Assembly (NCBI GenBank): GCA_016781705.1
Contig: JADDPV010000075.1
Location: 1-7,572 of the forward strand
Length of the DNA: 7,572 bases
Source of the DNA: Rubrobacter sp.
GTDB lineage: Bacteria; Actinomycetota; Rubrobacteria; Rubrobacterales; Rubrobacteraceae
Direction of reading: 5' to 3'
The notes beneath the pieces are model-generated. The model saw nothing but the letters and a program-made list of their open reading frames with translations. It searched no databases and was not told the origin of the DNA. A program made the translations under genes and the position numbers. This document shows positions 5,923 through 7,572 of the stretch, piece after piece. Position 1 is the stretch's first letter. Every line of letters begins with the position of its first letter.

Positions 5923-7551
5923 TCACCACGGGAGCCTTGCCGAGACGCGATCCGCGCCGACGAAGGCCACGCGGTCCGCTATGCTCTCGGGCAGCCCCGG
6001 GCCGGTGACACCCTCGCCGGCCAGCTCCTTCTCGTGGACTGCCGCGTTCAGCGCAAGCAGGAACGCGAGCGGGTCCTCCTTCGCCGACATCCCGTAGGCC
6101 GCGCGCACGGCGGCATCCAAAGCGGCGTGGGCGTCTTTCAGGGGGTGCTCGCCCGGCAAGTCCAGCGTGCTGTAGAGTTCTCGGTAGCTCCAGCCGTTCT
6201 CGCCCACCACCTTCGTGCGCAGGCTGCGCAACCCGGTCGCGGCGTTTGCGACCGCCTCGACGTCACTTTGCTTCGGCGCTTGGGGCCACGGAAAGGCGTC
6301 AAAGACGGTGTTCGACGTGTAGCGGAAGTCGCTCTTGAGCGTGGAGCACCGTTCCACGAACCACAGCCAATGTATCCCCGACTGGAGCACCCCGAAGGAG
6401 TAGTCGTCGGGCAGGGGGAAGACCTGCAGAGCGTCGCTGGGCCTCACCGCCGAGTCCACGAACTCGAAGATCGGCCGCCTCGTGACCCGGCCGCAGGCGA
6501 TGTAGCGCGGGATCTTCAGGAGTTGCTCCTTGAGGTCCGCGCGCGGGTAGGAGAGGTGCCACCACCGCTTGTAGAAGTTGCGGTGGTGCCGGTTCACCCG
6601 CGTCCCCGACCCCCGCTCCCTGGCGGCCACGTCCTTGCGCTCCTCCTCCTCCGCCTTCGCCTTGCGGTCCGGCAGTACCCGGTTTTGCACCCTTCTCAGA
6701 AGCTCCGCGTAGCGGCCCGACGTCAGAACGTCCCTCGGGTGGAAGTCGACAACGTAGCGCGACGGCGACGGCGGGCGCCGCCCGACCAGGTCGTCTCCTG
6801 TCAGATAGGGGAACAGAACCTCCGCGCTCTTCGGGTCTAAACGCACCATCTCCTCCGCTTCGGCGGGCTCCACCAGGAAGGCGTCGTGGCCTGGTGTCTG
6901 GCCCTGGAAGCATGCGGGCGCCACCGCGTTTGTCCGAAGCTCCTTCGCCCCCGTAACGTCGAACCTGCCTGAGAGGGCAGCGTTGATCCGCTCCAACTCC
7001 ACGACCTCGAAGTCCGAGTCCCACCGGTCGCCCAGCTGCCTGTAGAGCCTCTTCGTGCCCCCCTGCTCCCCCTTCACCCAGTTGGCTATGGAGACGTGGA
7101 CGACGGCCTCGCCGCTCCAGACCTGCGTGGAGACCGCCTCCGTTATCGTGCCGCCGTTCTCGGCGATGTACTGGAGCGAGCCCTCCCGCGACTTGTTCTG
7201 TCGGATCGTGTTTGTCCCCACGAGCCCGGCCCTGCCGCCGGCCCGCAGATGATCGTGAGCGCGCCTGAACCAGTAGACGCAGTAGTCGGCCTGCCCCGGC
7301 ACATCCGGGTAGCGGTCACGGACCCTCGAAACATACTCTGGACCGTATTCTCGCTGCATCTTGTTCTTCGACTGGTAAGGCGGATTGCCCACGATGGCGT
7401 CCGCCTCCGGCCAGGGGGCGAAGAGCGCGTCGTCGCAGACGACGTTCTTGTCTAGTGCACAATCAGGCGACCTCTTGGGTAATGGATAGATGAGGCTCGT
7501 GGGCACAGCCGAAAACCTTGCAGACCCTCTCTGCGAGTTCCTCAGCACCAA
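5923..7551 (-). CDS. Type IIG/Eco57I-like adenine-N6 DNA methyltransferase, N-terminally truncated
   Basis: Transfers a methyl group from SAM to adenine-N6 in DNA if intact. The 542-residue frame begins just before the catalytic part: VVCDDALFAPWPEADAIVG leads into NPPY (56-59), motif IV of N6-adenine enzymes. Next come ADYCVYWFRRAHD and AGLVGTNTIRQN (109-119), typical of the class I SAM-dependent methyltransferase fold after motif IV. Residues from about 205 to 425 (FPYLTGDDL, HRNFYKRWWHLSYPR, RYTSNTVFDAFPWP) resemble the target-recognition part of type IIG enzymes, and a helical tail follows. Motif I (FxGxG, SAM binding), which should precede NPPY by roughly a hundred residues, is absent. 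An in-frame TAG at 7567-7569 closes the frame upstream, leaving only TTG 7551 or GTG 7548 as starts. The gene is therefore likely a remnant of a longer restriction-modification protein, split by a frameshift or recombination. It converges on the plus-strand operon with a 46-base gap. Confidence 0.7.
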   Translation of the reverse strand: MVLRNSQRGSARFSAVPTSLIYPLPKRSPDCALDKNVVCDDALFAPWPEADAIVGNPPYQSKNKMQREYGPEYVSRVRDRYPDVPGQADYCVYWFRRAHDHLRAGGRAGLVGTNTIRQNKSREGSLQYIAENGGTITEAVSTQVWSGEAVVHVSIANWVKGEQGGTKRLYRQLGDRWDSDFEVVELERINAALSGRFDVTGAKELRTNAVAPACFQGQTPGHDAFLVEPAEAEEMVRLDPKSAEVLFPYLTGDDLVGRRPPSPSRYVVDFHPRDVLTSGRYAELLRRVQNRVLPDRKAKAEEEERKDVAARERGSGTRVNRHHRNFYKRWWHLSYPRADLKEQLLKIPRYIACGRVTRRPIFEFVDSAVRPSDALQVFPLPDDYSFGVLQSGIHWLWFVERCSTLKSDFRYTSNTVFDAFPWPQAPKQSDVEAVANAATGLRSLRTKVVGENGWSYRELYSTLDLPGEHPLKDAHAALDAAVRAAYGMSAKEDPLAFLLALNAAVHEKELAGEGVTGPGLPESIADRVAFVGADRVSARLPW

Positions 7552-7572
7552 GCAACCCCTCGGGCTCTACAA
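7463..7572 (-). CDS. Possible C-terminal end of an upstream frame, entering from the right edge
   Basis: A minus-strand frame enters the window at the right edge and ends at TGA 7463-7465. It encodes 35 visible residues including GLLGAEELAERVCKVFG and HEPHLSITQEVA. It overlaps the first 30 codons of the methyltransferase frame, in another phase. It could be the end of a separate upstream gene, or the preceding part of the methyltransferase displaced by a frameshift. It is too short to recognise. Confidence 0.25.
   Translation of the reverse strand, partial: VEPEGLLGAEELAERVCKVFGCAHEPHLSITQEVA

Noticed and set aside
5824..6840. 338-codon plus-strand frame across the methyltransferase
   Set aside because: Antisense to a well-supported methyltransferase containing NPPY; composition is shadow-like.

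Overview
The window is very GC-rich, with strong G/C bias at third codon positions. It reads like an accessory region (plasmid or integrative conjugative element) of a high-GC bacterium. Gene content and protein style suggest an actinobacterium, possibly Rubrobacter-like; that assignment is inference from gene flavour, not from a marker gene.

Layout: four plus-strand genes form a tight, apparently co-transcribed block at 1-5876. First is the C-terminal part of a polytopic membrane protein resembling VirB6/TrbL channel subunits of type IV secretion systems (3-1073, cut by the left edge). Second is a membrane-anchored NERD-like protein whose catalytic Glu-X-Lys is replaced by Val-X-Arg (1104-1727). 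Third is an 1121-residue primase-like protein (1727-5092) that shares one base with the gene before it. It has an N-terminal CHC2-type zinc finger, two DnaG/Toprim-like modules in tandem (the second lacking the metal-binding Asp-X-Asp), and a C-terminal block of four membrane segments. Fourth is a replication-relaxation family protein (5109-5876) with a winged helix and a nuclease-like core. A minus-strand gene (5923-7551) converges on the block. It encodes the NPPY half and target-recognition half of an adenine-N6 DNA methyltransferase of the type IIG/Eco57I kind, without the SAM-binding motif I, so it is probably the 3' remnant of a longer gene.

The plus-strand block looks like part of a DNA-transfer/replication module: a channel protein, a membrane-tethered pseudo-nuclease, a membrane-tethered primase-like protein and a DNA-relaxation/replication accessory protein. 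Three of the four are predicted membrane proteins, which suggests DNA processing at the membrane close to a mating pore. The most unusual item is the membrane-bound double-Toprim protein. No rRNA, tRNA, CRISPR array, transposase or integrase was seen. No gap between genes exceeds 300 bases.
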